Source of the DNA: Apis mellifera
Taxonomy: Eukaryota > Arthropoda > Insecta > Hymenoptera > Apidae
DNA: 64,000 nucleotides
Assembly: GCF_003254395.2 (NCBI RefSeq)
Contig: NC_037640.1
Coordinates: 11,008,789-11,072,788, forward strand
Direction: 5' to 3'
Positions 1-11,945 of the stretch are shown here, in pieces. The stretch's first letter is position 1. Every line of letters begins with the position of its first letter. The notes beneath the pieces were generated by a model that had not been told where the DNA came from, ran no database searches, and was given only the letters and a program-made list of their open reading frames with translations. Position numbers and translations under genes: made by a program.

Positions 1-1230
1 TCCTCTCTTCCTCCGTTTAATCATTTCCAGCCGGCCCAGAAATGGCTAATAAACGCTTGGGCCGCCGATAATTTAATCGGCTCGGATGATGGAGCACCGA
101 TATAAATACGCATCGCGGCTTTTCTCATAAAAGACAACCGTGTGTCGCACGGTGTAATTCGATTATATAAAGTATCGAATCAAAGTATATCGATTATTTC
201 GATAATTTTTTTTCCTTTTTTAATAATACGTACAAGAATTAAATAAATTTCATTTATCGAGGAACGAGACGTAAGATGTTCACGAGGAAGGAAAAATCTT
301 CCTCCTATTTTTCCACCTAGATAAAATAGATCCGATCGATCGAAGCTCGTTATTTTCACGAGCAACGACGATTGATCGGATACGCGATAATCCTTGGAGA
401 TCGACTAACGTCGGCCACTTTGAACCGTGGTGTACAACTGTTGGAGACAACTGTTGGAGAAAGAAGAAAAAAACACTGCCAAAAGTGGCGTGGTACGAGA
501 GTCGAGACTTCCAGGAGGGACTTAATTTTCCAAGAGGAGAGAGGGGAGGGGAAATGGACGTTCGAAAAAGGAAGTGGAGTACCCATTCTTGCGACTCGAA
601 ACACGTGCGCTAGAAACACGCAGCGCAGAGAAACTCGATACCCGCGCATATTTCGATACTCGTACAAATTCGATAAATCCGAAAACGGAAGAAGGATCGA
701 TTCCTATAAAATTCCTTCCTGAAACCAAATTTATTATCTCGATAGATCTACTCGATAACACGTATCGATCGATAATAAAAGGAAAAGCGATCGATAGGGG
801 AACGGCGTTTCGACTCGAGGCCTTCGAGCTCGCTCTGCATATCGAGCTCTCTAAGTCCGGCCCAAAGTTTCTCAAACTTTCACCGGCTCGGCCGGTGGCT
901 CGATTATCGATAAGAGCACGCAGCTCGAGAAAATCGTGACTCGGCGTGCAAATATCGCGAGGGAGCACGAGGTTTTGCGAGGCAGCCATGCGCGAAGTGA
1001 CATCGGCCGTGTACGCCGTTTCTCCGCGCATTCGATTACGTGCGCCTTAAACTATCTACGGATATCTGTGTACGCGTGCATGTGTGTGTGTGTGTGTATG
1101 TGTGTGTGTGTGTCGAAAGGATGGAAAGGAACGGGGGAGGGAGGAAAGAAAGGGCGTGAATTAAAGCTGGCTCGTTGGATCGGTTTTGCGTCACGAGACT
1201 TTTAAACAGGATCTAATCTCAAGGAACTTG
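1..1230. other. Gene-free stretch, left edge
   Basis: No gene is recognised. Composition is mixed, with TCGA-rich, moderately GC DNA. Overlapping open frames on both strands between about 356 and 1205 share no recognisable motif and look like chance frames. A (TG)n microsatellite lies at about 1078-1112. The stretch could be intron of the minus-strand gene whose exons lie at 14.5 and 40.2 kb, or intergenic. Confidence 0.5.
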
Positions 1231-1745
1231 CTCAATTTTATATTTAATTTAAAATAATAAAAATTTTTTAATTTTATAATTATATATGTATATATATATA
1301 GTATATAAGAATACATTTAATCTCCAATTAAAAAAATTAATTAAATTTAATATATATAATAAGATTTATTTTTATATATTTTATTTTAATTATTCTAATT
1401 TCATTTATTCTATTAATATTGAATAAATTTATTGCAATTTATAAAATAAAAAGATTATGAAAAAAGTTCACCATTTGAATGTGGATTTAATCCAATTACA
1501 AATTTACTATTTTCTTTACCTTTTTTTTTAATAACAATAATATTTTTAATTTTTGATGTTGAAACTATTTTATTTTTACCAATTATTTTCTACTTAAAAT
1601 CATCAAGAACAATAATACATTATATTGAATAATTTCAATTTTTCTTATTTTATTAATTGCTACACTAATTTTAGAATGAATAAATAATTATTTAATTATA
1701 AATAATTACAATAACAATTACTAAAATAATATAAGGATTTATAAA
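1231..1745 (+). pseudogene. Nuclear mitochondrial insertion: tRNA-Gly plus nad3 fragment
   Basis: A sharply AT-rich block set in GC-richer DNA. Around 1300-1335 it looks like a mitochondrial tRNA-Gly with anticodon TCC at 1323-1325. From about 1352 it reads, with the mitochondrial code, as NADH dehydrogenase subunit 3, including the hallmark stretch SPFECGFNP (about 1467-1493) and IFDVETILFLP further on. The order tRNA-Gly then nad3 is the usual insect mitochondrial order. Near 1632-1660 a frame change is needed to continue into the conserved end (ATLILEW), and TGA must be read as Trp, so this is a decayed nuclear copy and not a working gene. Which mitochondrial lineage it came from was not tested. 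Confidence 0.85.
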
Positions 1746-2769
1746 ATCGATATTTAAGTCGAACTACTTCTTATATTTTATTTTATTTTAATCTCCTATC
1801 TGTCTTGCTAGATAATATTTTCTACCGAAAATAATTACATTTCTTTTTCTTTTTTTATTTTATCGAGTAATTATTCGTAAAACTAATTGATAAACGAGTT
1901 ATCAGGATTTACTTGATAAAATATTGTAGATTAAATCGTGCAAGTATCGTGATTGCAAAAGCAGATAGCTTTAAGAAGATCTGGAAAGGATGAAATCTCT
2001 TTGCACCGAATCTCTCGATTCTCCCTCGAGAATCAAATTAGAAAATAACTGGAGCCGAACTTGGTCCAACTAAACGCGATTTTCTCGAAACAAAGTGCAA
2101 AGAAAAAGCGAGAATTCGAAGGTTGATCGAAAAAAACTCGTCGAGTTTAATTTAATCGAGGTTTGGTTAAATATATTCCGGCGTGTAACGAGGAACAAAG
2201 CGGAGAGATAGCCGCGGATAGATACTCTAATCGGCACGAGGATTAATGGCGCACGCGACGCTAGTTTTTCAGGTGACTTCGTGCGAGAGCCATTACGAAA
2301 GCGTGAGAAGGGTGAAGGTTGGTTAGCGGGCAGCCCTTTCAGACCAAGGGCTCGCGCTAATTACGTCATTATGCGGAACAGGGTGGGATAGCTCTAACGA
2401 AGCTCTGCAGCACCGCCAACGTGCTCGTCCTATGAATAGTGATGAGTATATATACCTCAATCACGCGCTATTACAACGTAGCCGAGCAATGCCCCTCCCC
2501 CTCCCTCGTTCCTTTTTGCACACAGTGAAGATTTTTGAGGGATATATTCTTCTTCTATTTTCTTTTCTTTTTTTTTCTTTTTCTCGAATTATCGTTCGAA
2601 TTTTCGACGAAGGAAGAAACTTCCTAGGAAAGTGAAATTTTCGAAATATACTTTCCACTAAGGGCGCCTCGTAAAATCAATTAGCTGTAACGAACGATTT
2701 AACCAGACTCGAAGCGTGATCGAACAGCAAACTCTTATGTCTCGATTCGGAGAATTCTATTAGTGATTA
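1746..2769. other. Gene-free stretch between mitochondrial insertion and minisatellite
   Basis: I see no gene here. The sequence returns to mixed composition with a GC-richer segment at about 2180-2420 (CACGCGACGC, CGTGCTCG). The open frames at 2432-2658 are short and pyrimidine-rich and resemble no protein I know. Confidence 0.5.
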
Positions 2770-3725
2770 ACAAGATAAAATTATGAACGAAGAGAGGAAA
2801 AAACTGTTGGAAAAATGGATCTTGCCTCTTCTTTATTTTTGCCAATCAGAAAGGAAGGAAAATCTCTCTCCCTCATTTTTGCCAATCTTTCTCGATCGAG
2901 AACTCCACATTTCGGATTAGAAATTATCACAAAGAAAGGAAAATTTATTAGAAGGATAGCCTCTTTCTTATTTTTGCCTTTTTATAATCTTACTCAATTC
3001 CGGATCGAATAGATAAAATTATCAAAAAGGAAGAAAAATCTCTCTTCCTTTTGCCAATCTTCCTTGATCCAGAATTTCACATTTCGGATTAGATGTCGCG
3101 ATGGAATTATTACAAAGAAAGGAAAATTTATTAAAAAGATAGCCTCTTTCTTATTTTTGCCAATCTTACTCCAGAATTCTACATTTCTGATTAGATATCA
3201 CGAAATTATCACAAAGAAAGGAAAATCTGTTAGAAAGATGGATCTTGCCTCTTCTTTATTTTTGCCAATCTTATTCAATTTCGGATTGAATAGATATCGC
3301 GATAAAATTATCAGGAAGGAAGGAATATCTTGTCTCTTCCTCATTTCTGCCAATCTTCTTCGATCCAGAATTCCACATTTCGGATGATAGATAAAATTAT
3401 CACAAAGAAACGAAAATTTATTAAAAAGATAGCCTCTTTCTTATTTTTGCCAATCTTCCTCGATCCAGAATTCCACATTTTGCATTTAATGAAATTATCA
3501 CAAAGAAAGGAAAATTTATTGAAAAGATAGCCTCTTTCTTATTTTTGCCAATCTTATTCAATTCCGGATCGAATAGATAAAATTATCAGGAAGGAAGGAA
3601 AATCTTGCCTCTCCCTCATTTCTGCCAATCTTCCTCGATCCCGGATAGATATCGCGATAAAATTATCAGAGAGGAAGGAAAATTTTGCATCTGCCATATT
3701 TTATCTCCTCCCTCCACGATTAAAC
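2770..3725. repeat. Imperfect minisatellite, unit about 92-98 bp
   Basis: The block TAGCCTCTTTCTTATTTTTG recurs at about 2957, 3140, 3430 and 3528. Diverged forms (TTGCCTCTTCTTTATTTTTG) lie in between, for example at about 2825 and 3246. Spacings of 183, 290 and 98 fit multiples of roughly 92-98 bp, so nine or ten copies are present. Each unit also carries AAATTATCACAAAGAAAGG and GATCCAGAATTCCACATTTC. Small open frames in it exist only because the unit is low in stop codons in some frames. Confidence 0.85.
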
Positions 3726-3908
3726 AAATATCATAAAAAAAAAAGGGGGAAGTTTTGCATCCACGCTATATAGATATCACGCGCTAGAGAGATATTCGAT
3801 TATTTTTTCGAATCTACTGGCTAGCCTCCAGAAATAATCGATTCTCCCCGAGCAGATTAATCGAAAGGAAGGAGAGAGACGAATCGAATTACAAAATATC
3901 TCTCCGCG

Positions 3909-4262
3909 ATGTTCCCGTGGCAGACCTTCGACAAGAAGGCGGAGAGAGAGGCCTTCTGGTATCTGTATCATTGTTTCAAGTTGCGATACGCGCAAACGTA
4001 TTATTACCATAATCGTCAGCAGCACGGCATATGGGCGATGGTGGAGGGCACGAGGGTGGAGGGCGAGCGAGGCTTAATCGCGATAATGGGCCCGGAATCG
4101 GCTCGTGACCGCAGAAACGGAAAACGTCTCGATTCTAGACGGCGGGATCGAACGATCGAACGCTTACGCTTTTGCATCTTGGCCGCGAGAGTGTTGCAAC
4201 TCCGATGCGATATTATAACGAACAGAGGAAAGAAAATTGCGAGGAATAGCCTCCCGTTTTGA
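3909..4262 (+). CDS. Unrecognised open frame with coding-like codon use (117 codons)
   Basis: I do not recognise this frame. It begins MFPWQTFDKKAEREAFWYLY, and nearly all of its first 16 codons end in G or C (TTC CCG TGG CAG ACC TTC GAC AAG), unlike the neighbouring intergenic DNA. Residues 1-47 are rich in aromatic residues and His. After about residue 65 it turns into Arg-rich sequence that looks non-coding. A possible 5' splice site (AGG|GTGGAG) lies near 4058. It could be a single coding exon of an unknown gene, or a chance frame. Codon composition is the only support. Confidence 0.2.
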   Translation: MFPWQTFDKKAEREAFWYLYHCFKLRYAQTYYYHNRQQHGIWAMVEGTRVEGERGLIAIMGPESARDRRNGKRLDSRRRDRTIERLRFCILAARVLQLRCDIITNRGKKIARNSLPF

Positions 4263-4779
4263 AAAAAAAAGAAAAGAAAAGAAAAAAGAAATTTAAATCG
4301 TATCGATCTCATCGTTGCATCATTCATCACGTCGTTTCAATCGAATTAAAATAAACTCGCTTCGGGTCGTCGTCCCCTATTTCGAAACTATCCTATCCGA
4401 TATTAGGAAATTAATTCCCGAAAGCGGGTTCAGGATTTAAAAAAAAAAATTGGTGGATCGAAAGGGAGGAGGGTAATTGTCGAGTGTGTTACGACGTTCG
4501 TAACAAGGTACCGCTGCGAGTCGAATCACCGAAGTGTCGCCAGCGCGTCGTGCAAAATTACCAATGCGCACGTTTCATTTCGTTAAACAACAATCGGACA
4601 AAAGCAAACGCGATTCACACTTGTAAACGTAAATTAGCCGATTGCCAAGAACGAATCGAACACCTGAGAAGACCTTCCGTCGATTACTGGAACGAGCCAA
4701 AAAGAAAAATAATAATAATAATAATAATTCAAGGTCGAAGGAGGGTAAGAAAAAAAAGGGATAAGATTCGCGTATAGAG

Positions 4780-5540
4780 ATTCTATGCCCGACGCGCGCA
4801 TGCGCGAGGCAAGGCCTGGGCCATCAACGGCACGAACGGAACGCCACGGTAGGCGAAGAGGAGAAGCAGCGAGAGGAGACGGCCCTCCGGTTCTTTAATA
4901 ACACGGCGGGGCCGCAGGTTCTTCTTCAGGTATGCGAGACAGAGCCCGAGGCGAGCACCACTCTCCCGCGTACACTCTCGAAAAACCTGGTTCTTTCGCG
5001 GCGATCTACACCATAACGTCGCGGATCCCGGCACACTCTATCCGATACCTTTGAGCCGTCTATGCACCGACACATTGTCGAACGCTCGCGTGTGCTTCCA
5101 CCAACACGAGTATATATATATACACAGTGTGCGCCGTGCGTTCGCTTTCGCGTTCACTTGGCGCAACAGGAGGCTGAGAGATATCGAGGGAGGGCTACGT
5201 ACGTGTGTACGATTTTCGACGGTGTGGGGGAAAAGAAATAGGCGAATACGCAGGGAGAAAGAGAGAGAGAGAGAGAGAGAGAACGTTTCCACGCTTCGAA
5301 AAATACATATGGTTGGGTAGAGGACGAATAGAAGAAGCGAATAGACAGCGAAACAATGAATGAAACGTTGGGCTAGGAATTCAGTAGAGGCGAACAGTGA
5401 ATCGTGAGCCGATACGTGAGCGAGAAAAGAAACAAACGCAGCGTTATTCATTAAAGGAAATAGACTTATCGTATAGACGGTGTTTGTAAAACGAATCCGC
5501 GAAGAGAGGTACATCGATATCGACAAGCAGATATAAGCTC
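4780..5540. promoter_or_regulatory. CpG-rich promoter-like region with NRF-1 palindrome and TATA
   Basis: A perfect 12-bp palindrome CGCGCATGCGCG at 4795-4806 matches the NRF-1/Ewg-type consensus. A TATA run at 5111-5122 is followed by a CG-rich downstream segment (GTGCGCCGTGCGTTCG), which would suit initiation on the plus strand near 5.13-5.16 kb. A GAGA tract lies at about 5262-5282. No coding exon could be attached to it. It could drive an unidentified transcript or an alternative one of the surrounding gene. Confidence 0.3.
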
Positions 5541-6646
5541 CGTTAGCTTGTTAACCGGAATGGCACGCGGGTGTGATCGTGCCACGATATTCGATCGTAG
5601 ATACGGATTATCTGGCCCGACGATTCGTTTGGCCTCGGCTCTCGCGTCCAGTTTTGTTTACCGACCGGCCGCCCCGATACCGGGGCCTAGTTTCATCCGC
5701 GCCAATTACAAACTTGTCGGACAAGGGGGAATTAATTTGCGACGGACCACTTCTCTTCGTTGCACGGCGATGTCCACGGCCGAGAAAATGATACCTCGCG
5801 TAATTACCTCGCGGATACGGATCATTCAAGGGTTCGCTCCTCGTTATCAATGATTTAATGCGCTTGAGGAGCAAAACGAGATACGAGATAGATTGAAAAA
5901 AAAAAAAAAAAAAAAGGAAAAAGGGATCATTAATTTATATCTCTGCAAGCGTGTTCCTCGAATGAATATGAGATTATTAGGGGGCGGAGCGAGGTATATA
6001 GGCGCGATACTTTGCGCGCAAAAAGGTTATTCTCCACGGAAGAAAAACACGGGTTCAGTGGACAAGAGAGCATACGTGGCCAGCTGGAGAAAAGCTGGCC
6101 TCGGCCAGGGGCGGAATAACAAATGGACCCTGTGAGAAGAAAGTTACGCCAGGACCGGGTTGAAACTCTAGCGTGCTAATCGTTTCGGTTTCGAAACGGA
6201 AGATGGATGAGAGAATAGGATACGATTTAAACGACTGGAAACTGTCGATACATATATTGTTATGGTAATGAGAAGAAAATTGACGACGAATAAAAAAAAA
6301 AAAAAGAAATCTATCAATTATTCGAATTTATGAATGGAGCGATTTTAGTAAATTTTAGAGCCTCTGGAAGGTGGAAAGAGTCGCAACGTGAGAGAAAGGT
6401 TGGTATTTCGTGGACAAAAGCAACAAGACGCGCGATCAGGGTCGTAAGTTCGGAAAGAAGGAGAAAGAATGACCGTGCGAGGATCGTCCCTAATCATGGG
6501 AGGTGCGGGAAAAAGGCGCTTAACATGCAGACTGTAGCTGGAGGCGTTAGTGGCGTATAATCAGCGTTCCTTCGCTCTTAAACACCACCGTGGCACACGG
6601 TTGTTCTTCTATGCCGTGGCAAGAAGAATACCACTGGTGCGCAAGA

Positions 6647-6681
6647 GGTAGGTAGGTAGGTAGGTAGGTAGGTAGGTAGGT
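6647..6681. repeat. (GGTA)n tetranucleotide microsatellite
   Basis: About nine uninterrupted copies of GGTA. It sits in gene-poor DNA and would be expected to vary in length between individuals. Confidence 0.95.
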
Positions 6682-9600
6682 TCGATGATCACCCTCCCTA
6701 TCCCCGTTTTCATATATAGAAACCGGTGATTCGTCCGCCACTAGGGGCCTTTGTCGATGCGTTTGCCACCGTGAACGGATCCTATCGGATCTACTCGTGC
6801 AACTGGGTGGAGAGCGTATAGCCTTCCTCCCGCCAACGGTGTCAGGATATTACCGACAGAGAGAAGGAGAGTCGGGAGGAATGGAGGGTGCAATTACATC
6901 GCAGGTGGTTGTGGCCCGATCGCAAGGACTTTGGGGCTACCTAACTGGAGCATCAAGAAGGAAACACACGTTGTGATTAGAGGTGGAAGCGTACTCGACA
7001 TTCGGCCTCATCCTCGCCCTCGAGAAAATCGGCATTCTTTATCGACCGCCGGTAATTATTACCCGTCGAGCGTCGCCTCCGACCAATTGCCTCCGATGTC
7101 GTTCCCCTCGATCTCTCTCTCTCTCTCTCTCTCCGCGTTGGACCCGGCTTGCCGAACTGGTTTACGTATTCGAGATGGAGAGTAAAGTTATAATTAGCGT
7201 GGAAGAATGAAACGTAGTTGAGAATCGCAACGCTTGTATCGCGTGTAATTAGTTCAAAAATAACAAAGCACGAAAAAATATATACGGTGATCGGAGAAAC
7301 ATGCTGTTTCTATTTCAACGTGAACCAGATAAAACCAGATAGGCAGGTGTTGTTCGGATAACGATTTTTTTCTTTTTCCTTCTTGGTCGCGGTTAATTGA
7401 ATTTCACGTTGTTTTGCAAGTTTTCCAGGAAGAAGAAACGGTAAAAAAAAAAAAACCTCATCGAAACGTAGCGAGATATAATTAATTATTATACCCTTGG
7501 AAACGATAAATCTTTCAATTTCCATACACCTCTCACGTGATCGCAACAATGTGTAACAACGATATATAAAACTCTCTACACTCGTTCTACTCTTATAATT
7601 GATTATTTACTCGAAAGATGACTAAGAAAATTTCAACTTAATAACAGTATCTTTTTTTTTTTTTTTTTTTTTTTTCAAAACTCCACACTCCACTTCACTT
7701 TCCCATTACTTCAAGGTGTACCACATTACCAGCTAGGCATAATTTACAGTTTCCTCGATGAATTTTTTTCTCCTTTTTTTCTCTCTCTCATTGCTGCTCA
7801 TTCACCAGAAGAATTCCACGCTCGCAATGCCGGATAATGCAAATCGAGCCTCGGCTCAGGGATGGATATACCACGCCGCTTATCGTCGCTCTCCCTCTCC
7901 CTCTCTCTTTGTACCGGCTGGAATCCTACTTAACGCGTCGCTTAATCACTCATTCATAGCGGCCAGGGGCTAATAAATCGGCCGCTTGAACTTCTTAATC
8001 TTCGATTGCGAGGCTCTGTCTCGCGGGACAGCCGATCCCGCGAGATACCGCCACATCTCGACACGAGTCGTTAATACCGCGCCACCACGACGAAGGGATA
8101 AAATTCTTGGCGAGAAAGGGAGAGGGCCGCCGTTTATTTTTTCGGCTCCTTTTTCGTAATTAAAAGTCGATCTTCCGTCTCTTTCGTCTCTTTCTCTACG
8201 CCTCCCCTCCACGCGATCTTCTCTACACAAATTCGATTTCGAAAACGAACGAGGTAAAAAGCTTGTAAATGCACGCGGATCGCTTGTATCGAGCCGTGTT
8301 ACGTGGACGTTTCGAGTTGTAGAGACGAGAGAAAGAGAGAGAGGAGTATAGAGCGGGGGAGACAGAAGGATGAAATTTATCTTCACGCGGCGATGCTTTC
8401 TTATTAACCGGGCAATCATGCTCGAGTTAAAGTTATCGCTGAACGGGACAACGGGATCTCTGAATTCGGTTCGGCCGCTAAATCTTAATTACGATTGGAT
8501 TAATCTCTGACTATATATATATATCTGCGTATATCCGTTCGTTGGAATTCCATGTGGTGTCGAAATATCGAAAGTAAAATCGCAACGAAGAATTTTGTTT
8601 TTTCGTAAATTTATTTATTCAAACCGTCTTTAAAACCGTGTAATTAAATATATGTGTATATCCGTATATACCGAAAAAAAGTATCGTAATTAGTATGCGC
8701 AGTGATTCTCGAGCGTCAACTTGCACGCCTGTATATATATGTATATATACACACACACTGGGAACAAGATAAACAACGAGTCACGTTTTAGTCAACTCAA
8801 CAGAGTCGGTTATTCAACCGCATCGATGGAAGTTGTACGATTTGTCCAGGAAGACGAAGGCTCAAGGGAGACAACGCGTCGGGTCATAGAACGGGGGAGG
8901 GGAGGAAGAAGAAAGGAAGGGAAAAAAACGAGAGAGAGAGAGAGGGGATTACGCTCGCCGTTCGAATCGTTAGGCGTCCGTTTCTAATTGGCGCTAAATA
9001 ATCATTTTTTTCCCCCCCACCCACGGAGCCCGCCAATTCTGCTCACCGCGAGTTTCTTCGAACAAACCCATTACTGTACGACAATATTCGCGCTGGCAAT
9101 CAGCACGTTGGTGCGAGAGCAGAACGGTTCCGTTCCTTCATTATGCGCATCGTCGACGACGACGGCCTACGACGTCGGCGTCCACTTTCGAGGCAGCTAA
9201 CGAGGAGGAGACGTCTCTGTGACCGGGACGGTTACGTGTACGGGATATGCTCGAACCGCTACTATTGTATCGGACAACACTGCGACGAGGCGAGTAATAA
9301 ACGAACCTTCCTAATGTTCGTTGAGATACTTGGTTAGTTGGAACGAAATTCTGAGCGAATTCTATATCCAAAAAATGTAGAAAAGAAATATAGAACGAGA
9401 GACGATAGCTCGTGAAATAATGTTTCTCCGAACGGTTTAATTGCTCGTCGCGCGTAAACAAACAGACCACCGAGAATGGTGGCAATTCGACACGGGGACG
9501 TGAGCCTAGAAATCGGGCGAGTCTATCGAGTTTATCGAGCTCTCCTGAATCTTGTTACCCTTCGGTGGAAATAGTTACAGAGCACCGTAAGCTCGGCTTC

Positions 9601-10019
9601 TCACGAGAACGAGTCAAACCGTCTCGTAGGTATTCGCAAATAACACGTTCCGAAGGGTTCTGGAGGTTCTGCAAACATCCCGCGAACCGCTCTCTTATTC
9701 CGCTCCGTGGTCTTGCATTTCTTTCAAATTTGCCTTTCCAAAGACTCCTTCCCTTCCGTCCTGGATCTTTGCTCTACAAATATTCGCTCGATCGTTTTCT
9801 ACTTCCAATATCCGTTCTAGGTATCCAAACTTTAATCACGTTAAATCTTTTTTCTTCTAAAAAGAAAAGATTTTTCGATATTTTTTTGTTTATTTCCCTG
9901 AATCGTAGTCTCTAGGCAAATATTAAACTATGTCGCGAATATGTATATATATATATATATACATATACTTGGAGTAAGAAGAAAGAGGAAAAAAGGGACG
10001 GGACAAAAGCTACACTGCG

Positions 10020-10830
10020 CGTTCAATCGAGACCGATGTCACTTCGAATCGGCGACGTCCGCTGACAAACAGGTCGAAGATAATTAGAGCAGCTTATTGA
10101 TAGGCGAAAGAAGTGGAAGGAGAAGGCGAACGTTGGGAGTTCGGTCGCCGCGGCGAGACAAGTGGTGGAAACGAATATTGTTCGCGGACGAGAAGCGTAT
10201 GGAGAGAAAGAACGTGGCGGAGAGAAAGAACGGCAGACGTCCGCACTTGAATCTATGCGGATGTCTGAAGGGAGCGAGAGACGGAGAATGACAGAGGGAA
10301 GAAGAGAGCGGCGGAGCGGGAGCGAGAGAGTAGGAGAGAACGAGCGACGTGGGAGAAGGAGGTACGTGGCCGCGGTAGGAGGGAGCGAGAGAGCGGGATG
10401 GCTTCGATCCACTGGAAAGAGAGAGGAGTGGAAGTGCAAGAGAACCGATTACTCGCGGAGGGAGCCGAGGGGTCCACGAGGGGCCAGGATACTCGGCGCA
10501 TGCGCGGCGGGCGTGGGAACGCGCGCTCACGTTCAGACAGTGTCCCCTCTTTCTCTTTCGCTCCATTCGCCCAGCCCTTCTCCGCGTTCCTTCCCTCCTG
10601 CTTTCTCCCTCGCGTACCGCCGCTGCTCCTCTCTTCTTTCCACGCGCGTGTAGCGCGCGTTCTCTCGCTCCACAGCCCAATTCGTCTCTCTCTCTCTCTC
10701 TCTCTTTCTCTCTCCCCGTGTCCCATTGCTGGCGTCTGGGCGAGGATCCCCGATCACGGCCGAGCGCGCACGATCCAAGGCCCCGCGGGCATGGAGTTAT
10801 TCGTTCAGGGGTGCTCAATATCTGGGTGAT
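10020..10830. promoter_or_regulatory. GAGA/CTCT-rich CpG patch with NRF-1 site
   Basis: Purine-rich DNA (GAGA, GGAGCGAGAGAG) gives way to pyrimidine-rich DNA ending in a CTCTCTCT run at about 10,685-10,712. Between them GCGCATGCGC at 10,496-10,505 matches the NRF-1-type consensus. Long overlapping open frames on both strands (up to about 244 codons) arise from this simple composition, not from proteins. A CpG-rich GAGA promoter is the best reading. No transcript could be assigned. Confidence 0.3.
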
Positions 10831-11759
10831 CGTTAATGCAAATAGAGAATGGACTAGTCGCTAGGCGAAATAGACGCGCCACGATCCGATCCTTTAGGCG
10901 CAGCTGCGTCCAATTCTAATCGTTCAACTTTAGATTCAACTTTTAGACAGGGAAGCGAGGATAACTCGAAAATGCTCGTACGAACTCGGATAATTGGAAA
11001 ATAAATTACGCTACCACGGGATGTGTATCGTTCCACCGCCGATCTCTTGGACGCGAAAAAAAGGCAAAGGATACGTGGTACGTTGTCGATGAACGCTAGC
11101 GATAGAGCGCCGTGTACGAACCACGATGACCGCCGAGTAAATTGTACCGTCTTTACACGCGTGCTCTCCCGGCCGGCTCTCTGTGTGGTTTGTGCGCGCG
11201 TGTGAGTGCACGCACGGCCGAAGAAAACAAGATGCCTTTGAGCGGACGATAACGCGGTATGGCGCGGTCACCGCAGGATGCTCGCGAAGAAAAAGAACGG
11301 GTATTTTGACAGCGCGCGGCAACCTTCGTCATCCTCTGTCGATCGTGTCGTGTCTCCTTTAGATCCATTCACTCGTAGAACAAAGGCCTTCGGCTCCGCG
11401 ATATATCTTGCCACGAAGCGAAATCTTCCTCTCGAACAATGTCGCATCGAGTCGATCGAATTTTTGCGCGAAAAGTCGTTGCATGGAATATTCCACGCAC
11501 GACTCGAAACAGATAACTCTATGGAGTTAAACATTTCCCCGACGAGGAAGAAAGGACAGATGATCGCTATTAATCGAACGCTTGGAAACCATCGCATGCA
11601 CAGATGGAAAAGAGGCAGGGGAAGGTGACATCGAAGAAGGACGGAAGTGTACAATTCTATTTTAATTTCGTGTAACAAACGTGATATGCGTGACTCGAGT
11701 TCCATTTTTCTCTTTTCGAATCTAAAATGAAAATAAAATAAAATGAATTAAAAATTGTT
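10831..11759. other. Gene-free stretch
   Basis: Mixed-composition DNA with open frames on both strands (for example 11,268-11,705) but no recognisable protein motif or convincing pair of splice sites. I see nothing further in it. Confidence 0.45.
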
Positions 11760-11945
11760 GAACATGCAAATTTATTTACATAAAAAGAAATATATATTCT
11801 ATTTATTAATTAAAAAGAATAAAGTTCATGAATTAATTTTAGTTATTGAAACTATTATATAAATTGGAATAAATTTAATTAATGTTGACATTAAACAAAT
11901 TTGTTTCCAATTTATTATTTCATAAGAAGAAAATTATTCAGAAAA
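11760..11945 (-). pseudogene. Probable nuclear mitochondrial insertion (nad2-like, decayed)
   Basis: An abrupt AT-rich block flanked by GC-richer DNA. Read on the minus strand with the invertebrate mitochondrial code it gives a hydrophobic, Ile/Met/Phe-rich stretch including MTKINSWTLFFLINK, which needs TGA as Trp and has one in-frame TAG. That resembles an insect mitochondrial membrane subunit, with nad2 the best guess. The assignment to mitochondrial origin rests on composition and code usage, and the gene identity is weak. Confidence 0.45.

Larger units (their letters stand above)
3726..10019. other. Long gene-poor stretch with promoter-like patches
   Basis: No recognisable gene across about 6.3 kb. 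It contains one GC3-rich open frame at 3909-4262 (described separately), a CpG-rich promoter-like patch at 4.78-5.53 kb, a GTAG tetranucleotide tract at 6647-6681, and scattered GA, CT and AT dinucleotide tracts. The other open frames overlap on both strands and contain simple-sequence stretches. It may be intron of the minus-strand EGF-containing gene. Confidence 0.45.

Noticed and set aside
10084..10818. Minus-strand open frame of 244 codons and overlapping plus-strand frames
   Set aside because: All are built from GAGA/CTCT simple sequence (runs of RERERE and SLSLSL). Purine-rich DNA lacks stops in several frames at once, so this is composition and not a protein.
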